A DNA stretch of 64,000 nucleotides, from NCBI GenBank assembly GCA_029379385.1, contig CM055613.1:19052001-19116000 (forward strand), given 5' to 3'. The DNA comes from Quillaja saponaria. Lineage: Eukaryota; Streptophyta; Magnoliopsida; Fabales; Quillajaceae. A model generated the notes under the pieces. It was not told where the DNA came from. It made no database searches and saw only the letters and a program-made list of their open reading frames with translations. Shown piece after piece: positions 1 to 12,152 of the stretch. Both the position numbers and the translations under genes were made by a program. Position 1 is the stretch's first letter. Each line of letters opens with the position of its first letter.

Positions 1-174
1 TTTTTATTTTAAAAATTATTAACAAAATATATTCACCAATATTCAACCAAAGAAGAATTTATGGGTAAGAAAATGAGGCTAGTTTACTAAATTACTTCTA
101 TCCTTACGAAAAAAAAACTTTGAACACGCATGCAATAAGACTTGTACTTATAAATTGATGATGACTATTTATAT

Positions 175-1160
175 TGGGATAAAAAAGAAATAAAGAAAGA
201 ACAAATTACACTTCTATCTCTTGAGATTTAGTAAAATAACATTAAGGTCTAAAAAAAAAAAGGTTTTTAATATATTAGATATACAAATATAATTTTTTTA
301 ATATTTTATTTGAATTATTTTACAATATTTTTAATTTTATTATTCATTAAGAGTGTATTTGGAACCAGAAAACTTGTAGAATTTAATTCATTTTAAATAA
401 ATTTCAATTAAAATTGTGTTTGAAAATCATTATCCACAAGAATTCAATTCATTCTAATTCTCATTTTTTTAAAATTCTTTTTATTTTAAATTCTTGTCAA
501 AATTAATATGATTTGTAAGGAATTCAATTGAATTTGATCATTAAGACAAATATACCCTTAATTTCTCTCTTTCTCTACCCTCAACTTCCACTCAAAATCT
601 ATGCATTCTCTCAACACCATTTCTCCTATCTCTTCTTTTCTCCATTCCCTACCTCTCTTTTCTCTTTTCTCTCCGAATCTGTAGTATTTCTTTTTATCTC
701 TCCATTCACTGGCATAGTTGAGGTGCCTACAAATTACTTGCTGATTTTTAAAAAAAAATTTTCAGCTAGTCAACATAGTTATAGGCCTCCAATTTGATAT
801 TCAATCCATTATTATGAGTTTTGGCCTACCTTTTATTTAAGAGCATTTAAAATTAGCTATTTTAAGTCTTGGACAACGAAAAACATATTTTATGGGTGTA
901 AGGATAATGTTGTAAAAATATTAAATTGAATTGAATTCTATTAATTATTATTGTATTCTAAACAATATATTTTACTTTAATTTATTTAGATTTTATTTGT
1001 TTCATGATTTGTTCTACAATAATTTATTCTCAATATAAAAGATAATTAAAATTAAAATGACTTAAATTGAATTCCTGATTTATTCAAAATTTACCAGAAC
1101 AATTTACTCCATCAAACTATGACAATAAGTTGTTGAACTGTCAACCCAACTTGTTTGATT
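175..1160. other. Unit-A-specific insertion, possible MITE
   Basis: Unit B runs directly from the 'aaattgat' segment near 18705 into the 'attcgaatag' segment near 18740. Unit A has about 1 kb of extra sequence at the same point. Near 350 there is a TIR-like start ('gagtgtatttggaacc'), followed by AATTC-rich sequence of the kind found in plant MITEs. A clear matching inverted end was not found, so this may be an insertion in A or a deletion in B. No coding signal is seen. Confidence 0.35.
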
Positions 1161-1914
1161 ACCAATCGAATAGGCCTTCGAGAGTATTCGAATAGAAAGT
1201 AGAGATATTTTCAAGCTGGACCTCGAGTTAGTAGAGAATAGACATGGAACCCTTGACGCTTGGCATAATATAATTACCAACGACAAACAAATTTTGAAAA
1301 GGATAATTGCTTTTGTCCACTAAATCAATCAAAGAGGATCCAATTTCTTATTTATGGCTTTTAAGTACCCACGTGGAATTGTCACGTTGCTAATGCCTAT
1401 AATTATATTCTATTTGAGCAGCCACGAGCCAAACGACAAAATGTCCTTTTAAACATTCAAGCTATGGGGAAAGTATGAGGAAAAACATAGATAGAAGAAT
1501 TTCAGAAAGAAACCGACAACTAAGACAACGCAGTTAGAGATAGATCCAAAACACATGTTAAGACTTTGATCAAATGTGGAAAACAAATATTTGTGGAAAA
1601 AGAAAAAAGAAGCTGCCTCCATACGACTGCATGTCTGCATTGGAGGGGAAGAGATGGAATATGTCATAATTAAGTCATTTCAGAAATTAAGTGGAGTCAA
1701 AAGTTAAGTCAATTAAGGCTGCTTTTACTCTCAAATGCAGAGGTTGGACATGCAAAATTAGCATTTTCCACCAAAAACTTATTATTAGGGAAGTACTCGT
1801 GCCTAATGGCAGAGGATATTAGAGAACTGTAAGTGTCTATTTTAGTGAGCTTGAACATTTTAGGCACAAATTATAAGCATGACTGCAGAAAGGTCGGGCA
1901 CAGAAATACATAGT

Positions 1915-2372
1915 TGGAATATATTATTAGAAATTTTATATGTATATTGTCATTAATTATATAATTTTTTTTAATAAGAAAACGGACTTAAGATTTAGTC
2001 TACTTAAGATATACCGGTAAAAGTTTATATAATTTATGTGATAATTTACGATAGGGTTGAAGCACACTTCTTATCTGATTATATATAGATTACAGTAAGT
2101 GTAGGTTAAGAGACTTTAGTAGTTTTCAATGAGAGGACTTTTAGGGTTTATCTGATAATAAATGGCTAGGTCCTATCTCCTCTCTGAAGATGCGTATCTT
2201 GTCCCCATGGAGAGCTATCACTAAATATAGAGAGTATGGAGAGGAAGACCTAGCTGTGTAAACATTTATTGAAACGTGCTTGTTTGAAGTTCTACATATC
2301 TACTACTATGGCTCAATCAAGTAATCAAGTTGTAGTGTTAATGTATTCTAAATTCATGCATAAGATGATATA
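1915..2372. other. Second unit-A-specific insertion, about 450 bp
   Basis: Unit C reads straight from 'cagaaatacataatg' near 33980 into 'tgtataagtttaac'. In unit A the same two landmarks are separated by about 450 bp. The extra sequence has no open frame of note and no obvious terminal repeats. It could be a decayed LTR or MITE; identity is unknown. Confidence 0.4.
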
Positions 2373-2545
2373 TAATTATTACATGTATAAGTTTAACAAA
2401 AACTAAAATTGAGAAAAGAAAGAAATCAAATATAAAAACTGAAAGAAAATGAGAAAGTCTGAATTATATATGATTGTTAATTAACAACATACTATCCCTG
2501 TTTATATACTTTGATATTCTGCTACACAAAATAAAATCATCACTT

Positions 2546-3784
2546 CACTATATCAAAATTGACTTCCTGTAATAGTCAAAAAATGTTGCTACAAGTGAAT
2601 AAAAGGTTGCGAAAAGATAAGGCAACGGTTTTGCAACAGTTTCAGGCTACTGCTTATAATCTCGTTGACTAAAGTATCATCAACAATTATTTTGGCTATG
2701 GTAATGCCTATTCAAAATTCACTAGCAATGTTCATAAAACATTGTATATGTTTTCTTCAGCAATGCTCAGTAAAACATTGCATATACCATTTTCAGCAAT
2801 TTTTCGTAAATTGTTTCATTATACTCTCTTGGCCAATGATTTTGATTTTATAGGTAATAATTTTCATAGAATTAACCATGGTTTTACTACTAATATACGC
2901 AATGACTTTTATAAATTGACTACAACATTTTTTAAAGCGTTGCAATAATATTCATTCTGCAACGGTTTTCTCAAACTTATTTTTTACAATAGAAAAAAAC
3001 CGTATAAAAGTTTTAATGGGAAAACAATATATAAATAAATTATACATCAAAATTTAATAATAAAAAATATTTTTATTTTATTTTTTTTTAATCATAATGT
3101 TAATTCATTACAATACAAATTATCTTTAAAAAGAAATGTTATTTCCCCTTATCTATTCACATCCCCAACCTTCCTTTTATTACAATGTTGCTTACTATAC
3201 TATTTTGCTCAGAGATCTATTTGACGATGTTTCTCTTTGATAACAATATCTTCGTTTCTCTAACTCTAAATTTTTGAAACATTCACAAAATTGGCATTAG
3301 GTTGCGACCATATGCACCATAGCTATTGAAAACTAGTAATCACAAAAGAGAAGCTCAGAACATTGAATTGGTAGGATCCAAAACCAAGTTAGACATTTAA
3401 TTTAATATTCAAGGTTGCAGCCACTATATCATCAAACATCCAATAGGAAAGAAGGACATACATGATGAAGTTTGGATATCATTTAAAATACAATGTCCTC
3501 TAATTATAGCAACTTTAAAAATTAGAAGATAACAATATGCAAAAATATCAAGAAGTTAATTACTGACCTGGAGAATTATACCATAACTGTGTCCTACCTA
3601 GTAAGGAGCATTTCCTCTATGATCTATGACAAGTTTCTACAGGATCTTTCAGACCAACGAGTCATTAAACATAAATAATTGTTTCTGTAAAGGATCCTTC
3701 AGGCTTGTACAAATCTAATAAGGGATCATTAGTATCTTTTAGTTGTAAAAGATGAAACATATACTTTACTTGCACTTGCTTGTT
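2546..3784. mobile_element. Non-autonomous CACTA element, copy A (right end lost)
   Basis: The left terminus CACTATATCAAAATTGAC follows a CTT trinucleotide that matches the 3 bp target duplication seen at the right end of the other copies. The interior carries repeated GTTGCA/TGCAAC-type subterminal motifs (for example near 2585, 2630, 2750 and 2930), typical of CACTA ends. It has no transposase. The same element sits in units B, C and D at the same relative position, so it was present before the segmental duplication. Here it is interrupted at 3784 by another CACTA-like terminus. Confidence 0.65.
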
Positions 3785-4454
3785 AACTACAAGAAATGAC
3801 ATTATCTATGTCTGTCATATGCAAATGCAAAAGGTAAAAATATAGATGCAAATTTCATTTGCTTTTACTCACAGACACAATAATCCTAGCCTCATATACA
3901 ATTTTTTGCATCTGCGCAGACACAGATGATTATTTGGGTCTGGACTACAGATGCAAAATTTAGCCTATAATTATTTGCCACATATCCGCATTTAGCATAT
4001 AGACACCAATATTATTGCGTCTACACCACAAACACAATATTTTTTTTTAATTTTTTTTTTCTACATCTGCACGCAGACTCAAATGGTAATAATATTTGGT
4101 TTTTGTTATTTTGCTTTTATTTAGTTTGTAATTTTGTACGTGTAAATACTTTTATAAAAGCATATTTATATACATGCCTTGATCTGGCTCTGTGGAGCTA
4201 GCCTTGATTTATCTTTTTTTGTTTTTGATTAGAACACTTCAACAATACTTGAAAACAAATTAAACAACCAAAAAATAAAAACTACTCCTAATTAAAATAA
4301 AACCCTACAAATTCCTAAACAATCTAGACTAGATTCAAAACACCAATTTTAAATGAATTCTAACTATAGACTCTAGGATTCAACACAAAATATGAATCAA
4401 AAGTGTAGAAATAACTCTATATCACAAAATTATCTGTGACACCTCATTAAAAGA

Positions 4455-5300
4455 AAGGGAGGAGAAGAAGTACCCATTCTTTAATATGGATGTATAAGAT
4501 ATTTTCGACCAGTTGTTGAAAAACAAGTTGATTGAGCTCCCTACATGTAAATGACTAGAAGAGATGGGGAAGGTAAATGACCAAAATTATTGCAAGTATC
4601 ATCATATTTTTGGTCACTCAGTAGGGAAGGGCTTTGTTTTGAAATATCTCGTCATGAAACTTGCAAACGAATAGAAGGTAGATCTCGACATCAAACACAT
4701 AGTCGCAACTAACCATGCCAGCATCTCTATCAATTATTGCACAGTCTGAGTCTGATAACGAATTGGAACATGCCACTAGAGAAGATGATAACCTTAGTGT
4801 TATGTCATAAAGTTAGAATGCAACATATTCCTCAGCCAAATTTGAAAAGATGTCAGCCTAACCAAAATATTCATGCTAGAAACAATAACAAGAAAGCAAA
4901 ACAATCCAAGATTTCAAAGCCCAAACTTTCTTTTGGAGAGATGCTTATCCAGGAAGAACGATCACTTCTCACCTTAAAGAAGTACTTCTCGAAGAGGTTT
5001 TTTCAAGATGAACAAGTAGAGATTATGTATTTGGTCTCTTGTTATGGTTCGACAAAGAAGAATACCAAAAGGAAGACGGTGAAGAAAGAATTATCGAAAA
5101 TCCAAAAGTCCTAGACCAACTTCAAAAATTGTTAGGTTTTATGAACATCTCTGAATTGTTGCAACTACTAGGTTCTATACGAGAAACACTCATGCAAATT
5201 CTAAAAGAACTGGGGTTGTATGTTTTTGAATTTGTGCTATCTACCAAAAGTGATGGGGTCTCACTTTGTTGTTTGAGTACAATCCCTTTCACAAGTTAAG
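4455..5300 (+). pseudogene. Ty3/gypsy gag-pol fragment, first tandem copy
   Basis: Translation with frame changes gives KLIELPTCK near 4530, then a CKYHH zinc-knuckle-like segment with a following HS, and a KLANE stretch. This resembles the polyprotein region upstream of the protease in plant Ty3/gypsy elements, which usually reads as a YPFPD..DQLLKNKLIELP..CKYHR block. The longest open pieces are 125 and 86 codons (4737-5114, 5039-5299). It is broken by stops and frame changes. The following 960 bp repeat the same block. Confidence 0.6.
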
Positions 5301-5334
5301 TAGGTATTGCCAGTCTAGGGAAAGGCGTCGCACC

Positions 5335-6295
5335 TTATTGAATGAAAGGGAAGAGAAGAAGTACCCATTCCCTAATGCGGATGTGTCGGAAATGTTCAAC
5401 TAGTTATTGAAGAACAAGCTAATTGAGCTCCTTAAATGTAAATGACTAGAAGAGATAGGAAAGGTAAATTACAAAAATTCTTGCAAGTATCATCAAATTG
5501 TTAGTGGGAAATGTTTTTTTTTAAAGGATCTTATCATGAAACTTGCAAATAAATAAAAGATAGATCTCGACATCAATGACATAGTCAAAACCAATCATGC
5601 CAACATCTTCATAGGATCCTTCCCTTTGTAGCATCATTACCACGTTCTCGCAACTTTTGTAACACTTGTGATGAATACCAAGGCGATTTGATTTGTCATG
5701 ATAGAATCAATGATGGTCCAATATAAGCAAATTATTGCATAGTTTGAGTTAAATGGTGAACTGGAACATGCCATTAAAGAAGATGGTGACCTTAGTGTTA
5801 TGTTACAAGGTTAGGAAGCAATATATCCCTTAGCCAAATTCGGAAAGACGTCAACCTAAACACATTATTCATGCCAGAAATAATAAGAAGAAAGGAAAAC
5901 GATCTAAGGTTTTAAAGCCCAAACTTTCTTCTAGAAAGATGCTTATCCAGGAAGAATAAGCTCTTATCACCTTAAAAAAAGTACTTCTTAAAGAGGTTCT
6001 TTTGAGTTAAACAAGCAAAGATTGTGAGTATTGTCTCTTATTATGAGTTCCACGAAGAAAAAGAGCAAAAGGAGGATGTTGAAGAAAGAATTAACAGAAA
6101 TCCAGAAGTCCTTGATCAACTTCAAAAATTGTTCGGTCGTATGAACATTGCTGAATTGCTACGACTATCAGGTTTGATATGAGAAACATCATGCAAGTTC
6201 TAAAAGAACTGGAGTTGCATGTTTCTGAATTTGCATTATATATGGAAAATGATGAGGTCTCACTCTTTTGTTTGACTACAGACCTTTCCACTGAT
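5335..6295 (+). pseudogene. Ty3/gypsy gag-pol fragment, second tandem copy
   Basis: Starting with 'gaagaagtacccattccc' near 5353, this segment repeats 4467-5300 in the same orientation. It includes the LIEL-type block, the CKYHQ knuckle-like segment and the downstream lysine-rich run. It has its own stops and small indels, so the two copies have diverged for some time. It was probably formed by unequal exchange within an old element. It carries no intact frame. Confidence 0.6.
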
Positions 6296-6680
6296 TAAGA
6301 ATTGCTTCTCAGATCAAAACCTCAAAATAAGCCACTTTTTATGTCTAGCTATATCTGTGAGCAAAAAGTTAATCAAATGTTTATCGATAGAGGGTCAGCT
6401 GTACATATAATTCCCAAGATAACCACGAAAAAGCTTGGGATCTGAATGGAAAAACTTTACTAAGTTGCATGATACGTCTTGAGCAATGGAATCCACCGCA
6501 TTGTTCCATGGAATCAATGCCAAGATTACTTACAAGATGTTACTTGGTAGACCATGGATACACGAGAATGGATTGTCTCATCAATGCTTCAAATCTTACT
6601 AGGACAACATGAGGAGAGTTACGCAGATTTTAAGCCATTCACATAGGCAGAAACTCACTTTATGTATGCAAAGTTTTAAT
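6296..6680 (+). pseudogene. Gypsy aspartic-protease remnant
   Basis: The frame around 6340-6450 reads approximately VNQMFIDRGSAVHIIPK, which aligns with the retropepsin core (usually V.RMLVDCGSAVN..P) of plant Ty3/gypsy elements. The usual active-site D-x-G is recognisable as DRGS. The reading frame is broken soon after. It directly follows the gag-like blocks in the expected gag-to-protease order. Confidence 0.5.
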
Positions 6681-6798
6681 TAGAGGAAGACGAGGGTGAC
6701 AATATTTTAATTAGAGGTAGAAATTCACTATGGTATATTTATATACTTTTCGTCTCACTAAGGTTAATTTAGCATGTTTTATCCACTGTAGGAATTCT

Positions 6799-6824
6799 TT
6801 GGATGTGGATGTGGATGTGGATGT
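6799..6824. repeat. GGATGT microsatellite, about 4 units
   Basis: Four successive GGATGT hexamers lie in non-coding sequence downstream of the protease remnant. Confidence 0.85.
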
Positions 6825-9552
6825 TTGCTTGTAGGTTAGAATATGTTACTTAGGGTTAATTTAGAATTCAGGCTTTGTGGGGGAACTTATTGCTTCTAAT
6901 ATTTGGTTATTCGATTTGTTTTCTAGATGCTTATTGTATCATTGTTGAAATTGTTCTACACTCATTAGACACTCTCACACCTTCGTAGGTGACTTTCTGT
7001 TCCCAGGATTCTTGGAAGCTTTACTTGTACTGTGAGTGGATAGTGCATATTGTAGTGTTTTCATTGTACTTGTCACATGCGTCACTACTTTTTAATTTGG
7101 AAAATACTTTTTGAATAGACATATTTTATATAAACTTAACTTGTGATCGTTCAAGCTTTTCAAACTAATTATGAGTAAATGATTTTGAAAGCACATATGA
7201 ACCATCAAATATTTTAAATATTGATTTTGGCTCAGTATGCTTACATGAATATTATTATTAGTTACTTTAAATTCTTGAACATAGTCATCAAGGATAAACA
7301 CTTTAACATTTCATCAGCTCTTATTTGATAAGTGCCATTTGATATATGATTTGAATAGATTTGAAATCAATATTTTCACTTGGAATGAAAGTTGATTTAT
7401 GTTATTTTGACTATTGTTATACAACTATATTTGACTTTGGATTTGGAGGATTTATTTGATTTGGATGTTATTTGAGCAATGATGTTGGAGACATTTCCAT
7501 TTATTTTCTTAGTTTTCATCTTGATATTTCTTTGTTATACAAATAATATATTTTTCTTTCAAATTGTTTTTTATGGAATGGTATTTGTCACAATACCTTA
7601 GTTAACGAGGTATAATTAACTTATATGCACATAGTATTTCAAATATGGTACCTAGTTAGGGAGGGATGCTCTAACTCCATATGTAAGCCAACATATGTGT
7701 TAATGAGTTTGATACCCTAGTTAGTAGGAGTTTGGCACTGATTTATTGTAACCTAAGGGTTCAACGGTTTGTATGAATTGACGGATTTGACACCCTAGTT
7801 AGCAGAGGTTTGGTGCTAACTCGTTGTCCTTATGGGTATTTTGGTTTGACATTTCTAACATTGTATAATGCCTAACTATGACTTTCATATATTCATTTTG
7901 TCCAATAGATTGTGATTTTAGTTATAATTGTCTTACCAAATGTTTATTGAAAACTGCTACTCATTTTACTTATGCTATTAAAAATGTATTTTATTGTAAC
8001 TGACTATTGATAAAATATTTGTGATATCACACTCGTTAGCTTAAGTTTTTCTTTTCAGATAGCTGATCTTGGATTTCGAGTTTCGTGTCAGGTGAAGGTG
8101 TCATTGTAAAACTCTTTTTGATATTCCCAGCCTTTGTTTCGGGTTAGGCCTAGTTGTATTTCTATCTTTTCGCATTTATAAATTTGTTTTTATATATTCA
8201 TAAGTTAGACCTAACCACAACCTTTTTGTTCTATTCTATCATATAATTATGGTCATGGATGACCATTGTTGATTATGTTATTATTTTATTAGATTTCAAA
8301 CTTTTGAGCATCTAATTTTCAAACGGACTATTGTAGTTTTATTTCATTTTGGTAACATTTCTAGGCTTGTTTGGGTTAGACTGGGCCTATCTTCACCATG
8401 ATATATTTGCCAGCCACGGTCCTGTTTCAGGTCATGACTTTAGAATATTGCATGTTAAAAGCTGCTGCTTTTGCTTGTTTTATTGTATGTTTTAACATGA
8501 AATTGATGTGGAATTTGTATATTGAAAAACATGATCAAATATTATAAATAACTATAATAGTTATTATTAAGGAATGTCTATGTAGACTCTAAAAAAATAC
8601 TAATTGAACTTCACTAATAAGTGGGGGAATCCCACTAACTTATCTATTAATTTAGGGGAGTCCACTAAACTTTTTTTTTTGGAAGTGTCCATTTCAAATA
8701 AGTAGGCATTCAGACCCACAAAATGAAATTTTCACTTACTTGACAAATGTTATGATACCATATTTTTGATATAGGATTGATATCATATTCAAGTGGTAAA
8801 TTTATTGCTAGAATTGAACATCTTGATTTCTATGTTATATTTTCAACCATTAGATGTGCAAAACTAAATGAGCTAAGTTCTAAGAAAATAGACTTATTAA
8901 TCTTCACTACTCGAGCAATGTAAGAAATGCAGCCTCTTGCAATTTGCAAAAGCCAAGGCTACAATAGTGACAACAGATAAAAGAAAACAAAAAATCACAA
9001 AATCTATCCTATATAAAATAACAATAGTCAAACATATAGCTAAATCAACTGGTAAAATCCTAACTTTATTCCCAATTACGAATTACAGATTATGTGGCAG
9101 ACGGCATCAAAACTTCAATTATGAATATATCCATATGAATGGATAAACTTAAGCAGTAAACCAACTGCTGATAATCAAAATTATGTATTTTGAGGAATAT
9201 CAATGTTATGAAAGAAAAAAGATGAGGGTTGTCAGTAGCAAAATGTAGCACACACTCTGAGACCATCCATTTTAACAGTTTCCTCGTAGTATTACAAAAC
9301 TCCCATGTTGTCTTCCACAAGTAATGATCCCAGGTCAATAGCAAAGACTACTGCATAAAAGAAAGACCATAGACTCATAAAATAGGAATAGAAATAATAT
9401 ATTTTCTTATACTATTTATGATTCATCACTTCATCCACAAGAAAACATTGCAAAAAATTGTTAAGTAATATAATTTCAAATAGACATCCACAAGGAACAA
9501 AACTTAGTCTTAGTAAGCCACTAACTCAAAATTTAAAGGAAGAATATCCTGG
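6825..9552. other. No gene; decayed LTR-type sequence in part
   Basis: No coding region is supported. Around 7620-7830 a phrase of the form 'accctagttag(t/c)ag(a/g)' with 'gtttgg(c/t)' recurs two to three times, as in the long non-coding parts of gypsy elements. Because it directly follows gag/protease fragments, it is probably the remaining body or LTR of the same old element. The segment 8560-9552 shows nothing recognisable. Confidence 0.4.
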
Positions 9553-11481
9553 TGTTGGGAAATCTAGAGGTTATGCATCCTACACATATGCAACAAAATT
9601 AAAATTTTCCAAAACCAAGGTATGCAATTAAGTATATATATAATGAAAGCAAAAAATTAAAACTAAACTCTTAAAGCTTTACTCACACAACTAGTTTGAT
9701 TGTTTAGCAAGATGCTTGGAGTTCTTCCACAAATCTTCAAAATGATTCTCCCAATCAAACACAAAGTATGACCAATGATTAATAAACTGTTCAAATGAAC
9801 AAGCTTCTAATGAAATAGTTTACACAATTGATAGGTTAGAACCTTTACATTTTTATAAAAGATTCGAATGAATCGATTTACCCTTAAGATACGTGTTAGC
9901 TTCCACTTGGTTGAATCGTTAATGGAGGATTGACCTTGAAGCAAAAACACGATTTCTTCAAGAAATGGGGTCACGACTAAGGAGGAGGAGAGATTGTTAA
10001 GAACTCCTTCTTGCACTTGGATTCTCTCTCTTGGCCGAATTCTCTTACAATGTGTCTCTTATGATTGTCACTTGCTTGGTGGCTGAAATACCTTAGCATT
10101 AACATATATAGGGATGGCTAGGGCTTAAGAATTATAATATTTCCTTGTTTAGGTTTAGATTAAACTTAAAGCTCACGACCTTAGGCTCAGAGCTCCTTTA
10201 GTAATACATAATCTTATTATGATTACGAATGGGCCTTTAAACTCCTAGTGGCCTAAATCTAATTAGGATTCCCACTGGACTTTTTCCTTAACTTTCAAGA
10301 AAACAAGTCTTTCCACATATATATTGGTAATAATTACCTTTTTACCTTAAGTGCTTAGAAGTTAACTATTAATTCCAAAACTATATTAATCCTTCTAGGT
10401 TCTTAACCTAAGTTAATTAAAGTGTGTAACCCATTAGGTTCTCTTGTTTGTTGGTAATAAATGTAATTGGATACTTCCTAAGAAGTACGGTTAAATTAAG
10501 ACACTTTTGATTTAAATTTGGTTTTTTTAAACCAATTAAGTTACATTCATAAGATAACATTGACATATAGCAGTTATCATGACCACCCAAGTATAAGCAA
10601 ATTTATGATCATTAATCAACTCTCTTAGTGCTTGGTTACAGTGTAATTCAATTCTTTCATCTATCATATCTCGAGTTAGACATAGGGCATGGATTTTAGT
10701 GTAAATCCTATCTTTGTCTAAATCCATTAGTACTTGAAACCAAATTTATGTTTTGCTCCTCAAAGAGATTCAAGAAAACACTTTTCTTAATATTTTTTAC
10801 TATGCAAAGATTCCCGAAACAAGACTTACTTGTCTCAATAGGCCATGAGATATTTGTTCTCTTTACTGAGGATGATGAATTCTTTATCTATCATTTATCA
10901 ACCTTCATATGCTTCACTACATGTCCAATAATCACCTATGTATTATCTTTATCACAAGATAAGGAGAATAACACCAAAACACAGAGATTCACATATAAGG
11001 TAATAATATGACCTCAAGTCAAAGGATCACTTACACCACTAACACTTTAAGAACTTCCATTAATACATGAATAAAGACTTCGTATGGTTTCTCGTGATGG
11101 GTTAATTAAGCATACTTGTTCAACTAATAAGCACCCATATGTTTGTCTCAGCATCACCATGCTTGTAATTTGTGAGATCACTACTCTTTTTATAAGAGAA
11201 TGACACAATATATATTAATCTCGAAGAATCATCAATATTTCTATTCTTAAAATTCATTGACTATAAATACTTTTAGTATAATACTTTATATATGTTATGT
11301 CTCACGATTATGATCAATATCGTAACTACACATACACAGTAGTTATTGTAGGGACTTTAAATATTATTATACTAAATCTCATTTAAATAATATAATAAAG
11401 AATGTCTAATGAATGGATATAATACTTTATATATGTCATTACAACCAACTATTGATTAACTTATAGATATTAATACTAACA
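9553..11481 (-). mobile_element. Candidate solo LTR (copia-like, minus orientation)
   Basis: On the minus strand the segment begins TGTTAGTATTAATATC and ends in GATTTCCCAACA, the TG...CA ends of a retrotransposon LTR. It is about 1.93 kb, with no polymerase domains inside. The flanking pentamers are cctgg and cctaa, so a target duplication is only partly preserved. Short open frames inside (10536-10727 minus, 10748-11011 plus) are unlikely to be genes. A conserved non-coding region of an unrelated element is an alternative. Confidence 0.4.
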
Positions 11482-11916
11482 CCTAAAAAAGGAGAGGGAG
11501 GTCTAATTTTCAATAGTGACAGACTTCCTTAAAGGCGACAATAGACTCAATGACCGCGGTGGGTGGTAAGTCTAAACGGAGGGGTGGGAGGGAGGTCTGA
11601 TTTTCAGAAATAGGGGAAGATAGGGAAATTGGAAAGGAAATTCGCAGGTTAGGGATATAATTTAAGGAAATTATATGCATCTGCCATTGTAGATATAAGT
11701 TAAGTGGCAAATGCAAATAGGAACTAAGCAGAAGCAGATAAGCTCGTGAAAAATGACCCCAAACTTATACTATTATCTTTATCTACAAAATGGTATCAAC
11801 ATCTGTGTTTAAGTTCTTTTTTAATAGTAACTAAGTTTGCAGTTATGCAAACATAGATAGAGAAATTACAGACATAAATAATGGTTATTTGCATCTGTCA
11901 AAAGGCAAACACAGAT
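11482..11916. repeat. Right-hand subterminal repeats of the CACTA-like element
   Basis: Repeated catctg / cagatg and gcaaa motifs occur at about 11680-11725, 11790, 11840 and 11890-11916, echoing those at 3810-4095. The phrase TTTGCATCTG occurs exactly near 11888. This is the main evidence that the left terminus at 3785 belongs to a large element. Confidence 0.5.
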
Positions 11917-12152
11917 GTAATACCATTGAAACCTTATAAGAAAGGTTAAACTCATTTTTTAAAGGAGACAGAGAGCTCGTGCTTGGGCTCTAAAAGCTGG
12001 CTTTCATGCTTTCACTTCAATTCTTCCTAGCCACCAATCCAAATCAAGGGCCACTTCCATATTGTTAGCATAGACAAATTTTCCAACAATGGAAAGTTAA
12101 TAGCTTATTGGATAAGGTAATTTAATTCTTGTAATACCATTGAAACCTTATA
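11917..12152. repeat. Duplicated LINE target sequence flanking a 192 bp segment
   Basis: The 22-mer beginning GTAATACCATTG lies at 11917-11938 and exactly again at 12131-12152. A third copy with one mismatch is at 15322-15342. The second and third copies bracket the LINE and are its target-site duplication. The first copy implies an earlier local duplication or insertion of the 192 bp between. That 192 bp has no recognisable content. Confidence 0.8.

Larger units (their letters stand above)
1..3784. repeat. Duplication unit A, left remnant (spacer without kinase)
   Basis: This stretch is paralogous to 18500-20390 and, from about 1800 on, also to 33900-35460. Shared landmarks are the 'caagctggacctcgag' segment near 1215 and 18769, the 'tataagcatgactgc' segment near 1875, and the run leading into a CACTA terminus at 2546. 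The homology stops abruptly at 3784, where a second CACTA-like element begins, so the kinase half of this unit is missing. The small open frames here (for example near 530-800 and 1450-1670) look like chance frames in AT-rich DNA. No gene is supported. Confidence 0.75.
3785..11916. mobile_element. CACTA-like element with subterminal repeats (right terminus unresolved)
   Basis: The left end reads AACTACAAGAAATGACATT, close to the usual CACTACAAGAAA terminus. The first 300 bp hold many copies of a TTTGCATCTG / CAGATGCAAA motif in both orientations (3810-4095). The same motif family reappears at 11690-11916, so these two regions are probably the two subterminal zones of one element of about 8 kb. 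No intact transposase was recognised between them. The interior holds gypsy fragments and a candidate solo LTR. The exact right terminus was not found: the expected GTAGTG end is not next to the right-hand repeats, and a candidate near 15407 is weak. Confidence 0.5.

Noticed and set aside
10536..11011. Open frames of 63 and 87 codons
   Set aside because: Both lie inside a candidate LTR and have no domain.
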